A stretch of DNA of 57,187 bases, from positions 1-57,187 of the forward strand of contig DAHUXD010000065.1 of the NCBI GenBank assembly GCA_027307335.1, in the 5' to 3' direction. Positions within the stretch are counted from its first letter, which is position 1; each line of letters begins with the position of its first letter. The position numbers were made by a program, and so were the translations under genes. This DNA is from Acidobacteriota bacterium. GTDB taxonomy: Bacteria > Acidobacteriota > Thermoanaerobaculia > UBA5066 > Gp7-AA6. Shown here piece after piece: positions 1-6,644 of this stretch. Under the pieces are notes generated by a model that made no database searches, was not told the DNA's origin, and worked only from the letters and a program-made list of their open reading frames with translations.

Positions 1-25
1 CGCCGGCCGCCCGGACGGCCCGGCC

Positions 26-781
26 GTGACGCGAGCGACGCCCCGCCCGGACGGCCGCCCGCCCGGGGAGCTCCGGCCCGTCTCGATCGAGACGGACGTC
101 GCCCGCCACGCCGAGGGGTCCGCGATGATCACGCTCGGCCACACGAAGGTCTTCTGCGCCGCCTCGGTCGAGGACCGCGTGCCGCCGTTCCTGAAGGGCA
201 GCGGGAGCGGCTGGATCACGGCGGAGTACGGGATGCTCCCGCGAGCGACCCACACGCGCTCGGCGCGCGAGGCCGCGCAGGGACGCCAGGGCGGGCGCAC
301 GCACGAGATCCAGCGCCTCATCGGGCGGTCGCTGCGCTCGGTGGTCGAGCTGCGCGGGCTCGGCGAGCGCACGATCACGCTCGACTGCGACGTCCTGCAG
401 GCGGACGGCGGCACCCGCTGCGCCGCGATCACCGGCGCGTGCGTCGCGCTCGCGATCGCGCTCGCGCGCCTGGTCAAAGAGGGGCGCATTCCCCGCTGGC
501 CGCTCCGCGAAACCGTCGCCGCGGTGTCCGTCGGCGTCTGCGCCGGCCAGGCGGTGCTCGACCTCGCGTACGAGGAGGACTCCGAGGCCGACGTGGACTG
601 CAACGTCGTCGGCACGGCGTCGGGCAACCTCGTCGAGCTCCAGGCGACGGCCGAGCGGCGTCCCTTCTCCGACGCGCAGCTGGCGGAGCTCGTCGCGCTC
701 GCGCGGAAGGGACTCGACCGGCTGCGCGAGGTCCAGGACGAGGCGCTCCGCGCGCATCTCGAGGGCATCCACCTCGGTTAG
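26..781 (+). CDS. rph: Ribonuclease PH
   Basis: Phosphorolytic 3'-5' exoribonuclease that trims tRNA 3' ends in the cytoplasm, releasing nucleoside diphosphates. The 251 residues align from end to end with the family: RPDGR near the N-terminus, the AEGSAMI strand, [32 protein letters not shown] with the phosphate-binding basic residues, and the core [13 protein letters not shown]. coli RNase PH has 238 residues, so this copy is complete. I take the GTG at 26 because the homologous region starts about eight codons later; the window edge hides the upstream region, so another start cannot be excluded. The next gene begins about 60 bp downstream on the same strand. Confidence 0.95.
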   Translation: MTRATPRPDGRPPGELRPVSIETDVARHAEGSAMITLGHTKVFCAASVEDRVPPFLKGSGSGWITAEYGMLPRATHTRSAREAAQGRQGGRTHEIQRLIGRSLRSVVELRGLGERTITLDCDVLQADGGTRCAAITGACVALAIALARLVKEGRIPRWPLRETVAAVSVGVCAGQAVLDLAYEEDSEADVDCNVVGTASGNLVELQATAERRPFSDAQLAELVALARKGLDRLREVQDEALRAHLEGIHLG

Positions 782-811
782 TCACGGGCCGGGACACCGG
801 CATCTCAACCA

Positions 812-840
812 TACAATCGGGGCCTTCGACGGAGGTCGCC
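812..840 (+). promoter_or_regulatory. -10-like box and Shine-Dalgarno before the HIBADH-family gene
   Basis: TACAAT at 812-817 lies 23 nt before the ATG at 841, and GGAGG follows at 831-835. This would give an mRNA with a leader of roughly 15 nt. No clear -35 hexamer is visible. Confidence 0.4.
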
Positions 841-1725
841 ATGGCGCTCGAAGTCGGATTCATCGGGCTCGGCACGATGGGCCAGGGGATGGCGCGCAAC
901 CTGGCGAAGGCCGGATTCCGGCTCTCGGTCGCGACGCGGACGCCCGAGAAGGCCCGCGCGCTCGCGGCCGAGGTCGGGGCGACGGCCTTCGCCCACGCCG
1001 AGGAGGTCGCCCGCGCCGCCGACGTCGTCGTCTCGTGCCTCCCCGACGCGCCCGAGGTCGAGGAGGTGCATCTCGGTCCTCGCGGGACGGCCGCCGGGGC
1101 GCGGAAGGGCGCCGTCGTCATCGACTCCTCGACGATCGCTCCCGACGCCGCCGTCCGGATCGCCCGGGGCCTCTCGGAGACGGGCGTCGCGTTTCTCGAC
1201 GCGCCGGTCTCGGGCGGCCAGAAGGGCGCGATCGAGGGGACGCTGACCTTCTTCGTCGGCGGCGACGGGGCGGCGCTCGAGCGGGCACGGCCCGTGCTCT
1301 CGGCGATGGGGAAGCGGATCACGCACCTAGGCCCCTCGGGCTCCGGCCAGCTCGGCAAGGCCGTCAACCAGATCGTCGTGGCGGGCACGCTGATGGCGGT
1401 GTCGGAGGGCATCGCGCTCGCGGAGAAGGCGGGCCTGCCGATGGCGGCGCTGCACGAGGCGCTGATGGGCGGGGCGGCGAGCGGCTGGATGCTCGACATC
1501 CTCGGGAAAAAGATGATCGACCGTGACTTCAAGCCCGCGTTCGCGATCAAGCACCAGCAGAAGGACCTCGCGATCGTGCTGAAGACCGCGCGCGAGAAGG
1601 GAGTGCCGCTGCCCGGCACCGCGCTCGTGCACCAGCTCCTCTCCGCCCTGGAGGCGCAGGGCCGCGGCGAGGACGGCACGCAGGCGCTGCTGACGCTGTA
1701 CGAGCGGATGATCGCGCGCTCGTGA
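841..1725 (+). CDS. NAD(P)-dependent beta-hydroxyacid dehydrogenase (3-hydroxyisobutyrate dehydrogenase family)
   Basis: A 294-residue cytosolic oxidoreductase of the 3-hydroxyisobutyrate / tartronate semialdehyde / glyoxylate-succinic semialdehyde reductase family. It has the N-terminal dinucleotide fold FIGLGTMGQGMARNL, the substrate-binding DAPVSGGQKGA motif near residue 120, and GKAVNQ carrying the catalytic Lys near residue 175, followed by the all-helical C-terminal domain. The start is the ATG at 841, backed by GGAGG seven nt upstream; the longer open frame to the left overlaps rph and is not coding. The preference within the family (hydroxyisobutyrate versus glyoxylate or succinic semialdehyde) cannot be read from the sequence. 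The stop overlaps the GTG of the next gene, so the two are probably translated together. Confidence 0.9.
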   Translation: MALEVGFIGLGTMGQGMARNLAKAGFRLSVATRTPEKARALAAEVGATAFAHAEEVARAADVVVSCLPDAPEVEEVHLGPRGTAAGARKGAVVIDSSTIAPDAAVRIARGLSETGVAFLDAPVSGGQKGAIEGTLTFFVGGDGAALERARPVLSAMGKRITHLGPSGSGQLGKAVNQIVVAGTLMAVSEGIALAEKAGLPMAALHEALMGGAASGWMLDILGKKMIDRDFKPAFAIKHQQKDLAIVLKTAREKGVPLPGTALVHQLLSALEAQGRGEDGTQALLTLYERMIARS

Positions 1726-2498
1726 GCGCCGCGCTCTCCGGGGTCCGCGCGCTCCTCGTCGACCTCGAAGGCACCGTCTACCAGGATCGGCGGCTGATCC
1801 CCGGCGCCGCCGAGGCGCTCGCGGAGGCGGAGGCGCGCGGCATCCCGCACCGGTTCGTCACGAACACGACGAGCCGTCCCCGCGCGGTCATCGCGCGCGA
1901 GCTCGCCGAGATGGGTCTTTCCGTCGCTCCGGAGCGCATCTTCAATGCTCCCCGGGCCGCGCACGCGCTCCTCGCCGCGCGGGGGATCTCCCGCGTCGAC
2001 CTCCTCGGCACGCCGCGGCTCCTCGAGGACCTGCCCGGCATCGCCCAGGACGACGAAGCGCCGCAGGCGGTGGTGCTCGGCGACCTCGGCGACGCATTCA
2101 CCTACGCGCGCTTGAACCGGGCCTTCCGCCATCTCCTCGCCGGCGCGGAGCTCGTGACGCTCGCGCGCAACCGCTACTGGCGCGCCGCGGACGGGTTCAT
2201 GCTCGACGTCGGCGGCTTCGCGGCGGCGCTCGAGTACTCGTCCGGCCGCGAGGCGGTGCTCGCCGGCAAGCCGGCGCCCACGTTCTTCCGCGCCGCGCTC
2301 GACGCGCTCGGCATCCATCCGCACGAGGCGGCCATCATCGGCGACGATCTCGAGTCGGACGTCGGCGGCGGACAGGCGGCGGGGATGCGCGGCATTCTGG
2401 TGCGGACCGGCAAGCACCGCGCGGAAGACGCGGGGCGCTCGAGCGTGCGGCCCGACGCGGTCCTCGGCTCCCTCGCGGAGCTGCCGGCGCTCCTCTGA
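1722..2498 (+). CDS. HAD-IIA family hydrolase (LHPP/NagD-like phosphatase)
   Basis: A 258-residue haloacid dehalogenase phosphatase. Motif I is VDLEGTVY, with the nucleophilic Asp present but the second Asp of the usual DxD replaced by Glu. Motif II is VTNTTS, the motif III Lys lies in AGKPAP, and motif IV is GDDLESDV. The cap insertion between motifs II and III has class IIA length, and overall it resembles the TIGR01458/LHPP branch, which also varies at motif I. The GTG start shares GTGA with the upstream stop. Its substrate is unknown; sugar phosphates, phospholysine or phosphohistidine are known substrates of relatives. Confidence 0.85.
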   Translation: MSAALSGVRALLVDLEGTVYQDRRLIPGAAEALAEAEARGIPHRFVTNTTSRPRAVIARELAEMGLSVAPERIFNAPRAAHALLAARGISRVDLLGTPRLLEDLPGIAQDDEAPQAVVLGDLGDAFTYARLNRAFRHLLAGAELVTLARNRYWRAADGFMLDVGGFAAALEYSSGREAVLAGKPAPTFFRAALDALGIHPHEAAIIGDDLESDVGGGQAAGMRGILVRTGKHRAEDAGRSSVRPDAVLGSLAELPALL

Positions 2499-2504
2499 TA
2501 GGCT
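2499..2504 (+). promoter_or_regulatory. TAnnnT box of a probably leaderless start
   Basis: TAGGCT overlaps the region just after the HAD-gene stop and lies eight nt before the ATG at 2513. That leaves no room for a Shine-Dalgarno, and transcription would start at or next to the start codon. Inferred from spacing; no -35 is evident. Confidence 0.35.
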
Positions 2505-2512
2505 CGAACGCG

Positions 2513-2776
2513 ATGGCCGAGAAGCCTCCCGACGATCACGCCGACCGGGTGCACGCGTCCTTCGACGCGCTCCACCAACAGGTGGAGGGGCGCCTCGATG
2601 CCGCGTCGCGCACCGCCATGGAGAAGGTGCGGATCGCCGCCGCGGAAGGCGACCGGGAGTCGATGCGCGCTCACATGGAGACCCTGCGCGAGCGGCACGG
2701 CTGGCTCTACAAGGAGTTGGCCGCGCACCCCCAGGTCGCGACGCTCCTGGACGAGCTCGCGCTCTGGGGGTTCTGA
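2513..2776 (+). CDS. Small helical protein of unknown function
   Basis: An 87-residue acidic, soluble, probably all-alpha protein with no signal peptide, no membrane segment and no cysteine. Two amphipathic stretches (about residues 10-40 and 45-80) contain an ERHGWLYKELAAHP segment. I do not recognise the family. Codon use matches its neighbours, so it is likely a real gene. It starts 14 nt after the HAD gene and may be transcribed from its own leaderless promoter. Confidence 0.6.
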   Translation: MAEKPPDDHADRVHASFDALHQQVEGRLDAASRTAMEKVRIAAAEGDRESMRAHMETLRERHGWLYKELAAHPQVATLLDELALWGF

Positions 2777-2803
2777 AGGGCGAGGAGAGGGCCCGTTCTC
2801 CTG

Positions 2804-2824
2804 CCCCCTCCCGCCGGGAGAGGG
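2804..2824. repeat. Imperfect inverted repeat, possible weak terminator
   Basis: A CTCCC / GGGAG stem with a three-base loop lies in the 151-bp gap after the small gene. There is no T tract. It could terminate transcription weakly or be a small dispersed palindrome. Nothing else is visible in this gap. Confidence 0.25.
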
Positions 2825-2927
2825 AACCATTTCAGACGCGCCCTCCAGGAGTCATCCAAACGCCGTCCACCGGTGTATTGCCCCATGAAGCCGGCACTGG
2901 CACTGTGAGCCGGCTCGGGGGGCAGCC

Positions 2928-3905
2928 ATGGTTCCGGTCGATCGACGCAAGTTCTTCAAGATCACGGGGTTGACGCTCGGCGCCGGCGCGCTCTACCGCT
3001 TCGCGCCGCCCGCCCTGGGAGAGGGCGGCGGGCTCATGAACGCGCTCGGCCGCCAGAACGGCGAGCGGCCGACACCCTTTTCGTTCGTCCAATTTTCCGA
3101 CACGCACGTCGGTTTCGACGGGCCGCCCGATCCCCTCGGCACGAAGGCCTTCGAGCGCGCCGTAGAGACGGTCAACGCGCTGCCCGAGCCGCCGGACCTC
3201 GTCCTCTTCACGGGCGATCTGACGCACGACAGCGAGAAGCCGGGCGAGCACGCGGCGCGCATGAAGCGCTTCCGGGAGATCGCCGCGGGGCTGCGCGCGA
3301 CGCGGATCCAATGCGTCCCCGGCGAGCACGACGCCGGGCTCGACGGCGGCGTCCTGTTCCGCGAGAACTTCGGCGAGACGTACTACTCCTTCGACCATCG
3401 CGGCGTGCACTTCGTCGCGCTCGACAACGTCTCGCGCGGCAAGCCCGCCGTCGGACCGGAGCAGCTCGCGTGGCTGCAGAAGGACCTCGAGCGCTTCCCG
3501 AAGAGCGCGCCGATCGTCGTGTTCACGCACCGGCCGCTCTTCGACCTGAAGCCCGACTGGGAGTGGTTCACCTCGGACGGGGACCGGGTGATGAGCGCGC
3601 TCGCGCCCTACGAGAACGTGACCGTCCTGTACGGCCACATCCATCGGGAGCACGTGCACGAGGAGGGACACGCGACGCACTACGCGTCGCGTTCGCTCAT
3701 CTTCGCGTTTCCGGATCCCGAGACCGGCGCGCCGAAGAAGCCGGTTGCGTTCGATCCCGCGAAGCCGTTCGAGAACCTGGGTCTTCGCCGCGTCCGCGAG
3801 CGCCCGCCGGCCCGCCCGGGCGTCGAGCCGATGGAGCTCACGCTGCGCGAATACGCCGGCACCGTCGGCATCCAGCAGCTGCTTCGAAAAGGAGAGGAAT
3901 CATGA
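2928..3905 (+). CDS. Tat-exported calcineurin-like metallophosphoesterase
   Basis: A 325-residue phosphoesterase exported through the twin-arginine pathway: DRRKFFK is followed by a hydrophobic GLTLGAGALYRFA segment in the first 30 residues. The metallophosphatase core has SDTHVG (about 57), TGDLTHD (about 95), a block reading PGEHDA where the family has GNHD, FTHRPL (about 198) and GHIH (about 235). The Asn-to-Glu change falls on a metal-bridging ligand, so metal choice or activity may differ from CpdA-type enzymes. The C-terminus adds about 60 residues after GHIH. It overlaps the cupredoxin gene by ATGA, implying coupled synthesis of two periplasmic proteins. The substrate is unknown. Confidence 0.85.
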   Translation: MVPVDRRKFFKITGLTLGAGALYRFAPPALGEGGGLMNALGRQNGERPTPFSFVQFSDTHVGFDGPPDPLGTKAFERAVETVNALPEPPDLVLFTGDLTHDSEKPGEHAARMKRFREIAAGLRATRIQCVPGEHDAGLDGGVLFRENFGETYYSFDHRGVHFVALDNVSRGKPAVGPEQLAWLQKDLERFPKSAPIVVFTHRPLFDLKPDWEWFTSDGDRVMSALAPYENVTVLYGHIHREHVHEEGHATHYASRSLIFAFPDPETGAPKKPVAFDPAKPFENLGLRRVRERPPARPGVEPMELTLREYAGTVGIQQLLRKGEES

Positions 3906-4264
3906 AGACCGCCCTGCGTTTCCTCGCGATCGCGTCCGTCGTGCTCGCCACGGTGGCCTCGGTCGTCAGCGCGCCAGCCCGCGCCGACGAACCGCGCGTG
4001 ATTCCGGTCGTCGCCAAACGCTTCGAGTTCGAGCCGAAGGAGATTCACGTCAAGAAGGGCGAGAACGTCGTTCTCGAGGTCACGAGCCAGGACGTCACCC
4101 ACGGCCTCTTCTCGCGGAAGTTCGGCTTCGACGAAGACCTCGCGCCGGGGAAGACGGTGCGCGTTCCGATCCGCGCCGACGAGGCGGGCCCGTATCTGAT
4201 TCTCTGCGACCACTATTGCGGGTCCGGCCACGGCGGCATGAAGATGACGATCGTCGTCGAGTGA
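3902..4264 (+). CDS. Periplasmic cupredoxin with a CuA-type ligand set
   Basis: A 120-residue secreted protein with a Sec signal peptide (about residues 1-28, ending APARA). The mature part is one cupredoxin fold resembling the soluble domain of cytochrome c oxidase subunit II. Near the C-terminus CDHYCGSGHGGM gives C-x3-C-x3-H-x2-M, and VTHGLF supplies the upstream His, which together form a complete binuclear CuA ligand set. There is no transmembrane helix or heme motif, so it would be a soluble electron carrier or copper protein. It is coupled by ATGA to the phosphoesterase. Partners are not visible in the window. Confidence 0.85.
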   Translation: MKTALRFLAIASVVLATVASVVSAPARADEPRVIPVVAKRFEFEPKEIHVKKGENVVLEVTSQDVTHGLFSRKFGFDEDLAPGKTVRVPIRADEAGPYLILCDHYCGSGHGGMKMTIVVE

Positions 4265-4277
4265 GGCGTCCCATAAG

Positions 4278-5321
4278 ATGACCCACCGGAGGGCGCCGGC
4301 CTCGCGCGAGCGGGCCGGCGCCGACATCGTTACGAGCGACGAAGAGCTGCTCCGGGAGATCGCGCGCGGCCGTCATGATGCCGTGGGCGAGCTCTACGCG
4401 CGCCATGCCGGGGCGATCTTCGGCATGGCGTCGCAGACGTTCGATCCGGCGACCGCGGAGGAGATCGTCCAGGACGTGTTCCTCGCGGCCTGGCGCGGCG
4501 CCGCGTCGTTCGACCCGTCCCGCGGCGGCGCGAAGCCCTGGCTCTTCGCGATCGCGCGCCACCGCATCGCCAACGAGCTCCGGCGCCGGACCCGCCGCCC
4601 CGCCGACGCTCCCGGCGCGGACGAGGACGCGGTCGCCGACCTCCCCGATCCCCTGCCCGCGGCGGACGACGCGCTCTGGAAACGGCGGCGCGGGGAGATC
4701 CTGCGCGCGGCGCTGGCGCGCCTGCCCGACGGCGAGCGGGCCGCGCTCGGGCTCGCGTACTTCGAGGACCTGCCGCACGGGGCGATCGCGTCGCTCCTCC
4801 AGGTCCCGCTCGGCACGGCCAAGTCGCGCATCCGCTCCGGGGTGGCGCGGCTCCGCGTCGCGGTGGGCCCGCTGGTGGCGATGCTCCTCGTCGGCATCAT
4901 GGTGGCGATCGCCGTCCGGCAGCGGAACGGAGGCCGCGAGCTCGCCCGTGACGAGAGGGCCCTCGAGATGCTGACCTCGAGCGATTCCGTCGCGCTGCGC
5001 CTCTCCGCCGGGCCCGGCGTTCCGCCCGAGGCGCACGCGACCTTCCGCTTCCGGCCCGGCTCCCCGACCGCCGTCGTGACCCTGTCGAAGTTCCCCGCGA
5101 CGGCGCCCGGCGAGACGGACCGGGCCTGGGCCCGCGCCGGCGGCCGCTGGATCCTGCTCGGCGAGGCCGTTCCCGACGCCTCCGGCCACGCGCGCCGGAT
5201 CGCCGAAAATGCCGCCCTCGGCTCGGCCCCGGAGCGCCTCCTCGTGACGCGCGAAACCGGGCCGGCGGGCGCCGAGCCCGGCGGCCGGACGATGGCCGCC
5301 TGGGAGCCGGATCGGAAATAA
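4278..5321 (+). CDS. ECF sigma factor fused to a transmembrane segment and RskA-like domain
   Basis: A 347-residue protein with three parts. Residues about 30-190 are an ECF sigma factor: region 2 has TAEEIVQDVFLAAW and region 4 has LPDGERAALGL followed by the helix-turn-helix LPHGAIASLLQV. Residues about 196-216 are one hydrophobic helix (VAMLLVGIMVAIAV). Residues about 225-340 resemble the C-terminal domain of RskA-type anti-sigma factors, with the strand pattern, an AVVTLSKFPA segment and a RLLVTRETGPAG end. The fusion would anchor the sigma factor to the membrane with the RskA-like part outside. Release, if any, would need proteolysis. The ATG at 4278 overlaps TAAGAT (4274-4279), so a later start cannot be ruled out. 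Confidence 0.8.
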   Translation: MTHRRAPASRERAGADIVTSDEELLREIARGRHDAVGELYARHAGAIFGMASQTFDPATAEEIVQDVFLAAWRGAASFDPSRGGAKPWLFAIARHRIANELRRRTRRPADAPGADEDAVADLPDPLPAADDALWKRRRGEILRAALARLPDGERAALGLAYFEDLPHGAIASLLQVPLGTAKSRIRSGVARLRVAVGPLVAMLLVGIMVAIAVRQRNGGRELARDERALEMLTSSDSVALRLSAGPGVPPEAHATFRFRPGSPTAVVTLSKFPATAPGETDRAWARAGGRWILLGEAVPDASGHARRIAENAALGSAPERLLVTRETGPAGAEPGGRTMAAWEPDRK

Positions 5322-5322
5322 T
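5317..5322 (+). promoter_or_regulatory. -10-like box, leaderless start
   Basis: AATAAT overlaps the stop codon of the sigma-fusion gene and lies nine nt before the ATG at 5332. No Shine-Dalgarno fits between them. Inferred from spacing only. Confidence 0.35.
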
Positions 5323-5331
5323 CCGCTCCGC

Positions 5332-6492
5332 ATGGCGGACACGCCGCAGCGGCGCACGAAGTGGAAGGACCTCCTCCGGGAGACCTTCCGCGACGTCGGC
5401 CGCGAGGACATCATCGGCCTCTACCGTCGCGAGTGGCGCGACGCGAAGGAGAAGCTCACCGCCGACGACCGGGAGGCGATCGACCGCACGCGCCGGCGCT
5501 GGAAGCGGTGGTTCAAGACCCTCAACAGCGTGCTCTTCGGCCTCGCGGCGCGGCTGGCCCCCGCGCGCCGGGTGATCTTCCTCGTCGTGCTCGCGCTCTT
5601 TCTCCTCACGATCTTCTCGCCGAAGTTCGAGCGCCGCGAGAACCGGGAGGAGGACGGCAAGGAACGCACCGTCAGCTACACCGTCGACCTCGACAGCGGG
5701 TTCCTCGCGGCGTCCTCCGCGCTGCTCGTCCTGCTCCTCGGCATGGAGCTCGTCGACAAGATCAATTTCCGCGACGAGCTCGAGCTCGCGCGGGAGCTCC
5801 AGGCGAGCCTGATCCCGAAGGTCCTCCCGCGCCTCCCGACGCTCGAGCTCGGCGCCCACAACGAGATCGCCAACATGGTCGGCGGCGACATCTACGACTT
5901 CGTGCCGCTGCCGGACGGCCGGCTCGCGGTCCTCTTCGGCGACGCATCGGGGCACGGCATGGCCGCGGGGCTCGTCATGGCGGTCGCGCACGCCGCGTTT
6001 CGCACCCAGCTCGAGACCGATCCCTCGCCCGCCGCGATGTTCGCGACGCTCAACCGCATCCTTTGCCGCACGGGAAGCAAGCGCGCCTTCTTCGGCTGCG
6101 TGTATCTCGTGGTGGCGCCGGACGGCGGCGTGACGAGCGCCGTCGCCGGGCACCCTCCCGCGATCCGGATCGCCGCCGACGGCACGGTGCGCGGACGGAT
6201 CGGCACCGGCGCGTATCCGCTCGGCATCAAGCCGGACCTCACCTGGCCGGTCGACTCGAGCCGGCTCGACGCGGGCGACGTGCTGCTGATCCACTCCGAC
6301 GGACTCTCGGAGGCGCGCAACGCCGTGGGCGAGGACTTCGGCGACGCGCGCATCGAGGCGGCCGCGCGCGCGGGCGTGCGGACCGGCGCGCAGGCGCTCG
6401 CGGACGCACTGGCGGGAGAGGCCCGCGCCTTCCGCGGCGGCGAGGCGCCCGAGGACGACGTCTCGATCGCGGTCCTGCGGCGCACCGCGTAA
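5332..6492 (+). CDS. Membrane-bound PP2C/SpoIIE-type serine phosphatase
   Basis: A 386-residue phosphatase of the RsbU/SpoIIE class. A basic, helical N-terminus (1-75) leads to two membrane segments (about 77-98 and 122-142) with a short charged loop between them. The phosphatase domain (about 150-385) has the metal-binding motifs GGDIYDF, FGDASGHG, HSDGLSEA and EDDVSI. Enzymes of this class dephosphorylate anti-sigma antagonists in partner-switching pathways. It directly follows the membrane-tethered sigma factor, so the two may belong to one response, although no STAS antagonist or anti-sigma kinase is encoded nearby. Confidence 0.88.
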   Translation: MADTPQRRTKWKDLLRETFRDVGREDIIGLYRREWRDAKEKLTADDREAIDRTRRRWKRWFKTLNSVLFGLAARLAPARRVIFLVVLALFLLTIFSPKFERRENREEDGKERTVSYTVDLDSGFLAASSALLVLLLGMELVDKINFRDELELARELQASLIPKVLPRLPTLELGAHNEIANMVGGDIYDFVPLPDGRLAVLFGDASGHGMAAGLVMAVAHAAFRTQLETDPSPAAMFATLNRILCRTGSKRAFFGCVYLVVAPDGGVTSAVAGHPPAIRIAADGTVRGRIGTGAYPLGIKPDLTWPVDSSRLDAGDVLLIHSDGLSEARNAVGEDFGDARIEAAARAGVRTGAQALADALAGEARAFRGGEAPEDDVSIAVLRRTA

Positions 6493-6564
6493 CACGCGCG
6501 TATTCCCGGGCGCCGACGGATCGGGGCGTGGAATCCGTCTCCCCGGATCCTCGTTGTGAGGGGT

Positions 6565-6588
6565 GCGGCCCTCTGGGCCGCGGTTTTG
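6565..6588 (+). terminator. Hairpin between the phosphatase gene and lon
   Basis: A perfect seven-base stem, GCGGCCC / GGGCCGC, with a three-base loop (6565-6581) is followed by GGTTTT. It may terminate the phosphatase transcript. It could also lie in the lon leader, since it sits 57 bp before the lon start. Confidence 0.5.
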
Positions 6589-6644
6589 CAATGGGAACCG
6601 GCGGGCGGGTTTCGCGCGTATTTAAGCCCGGAAAGGAAATCCGA

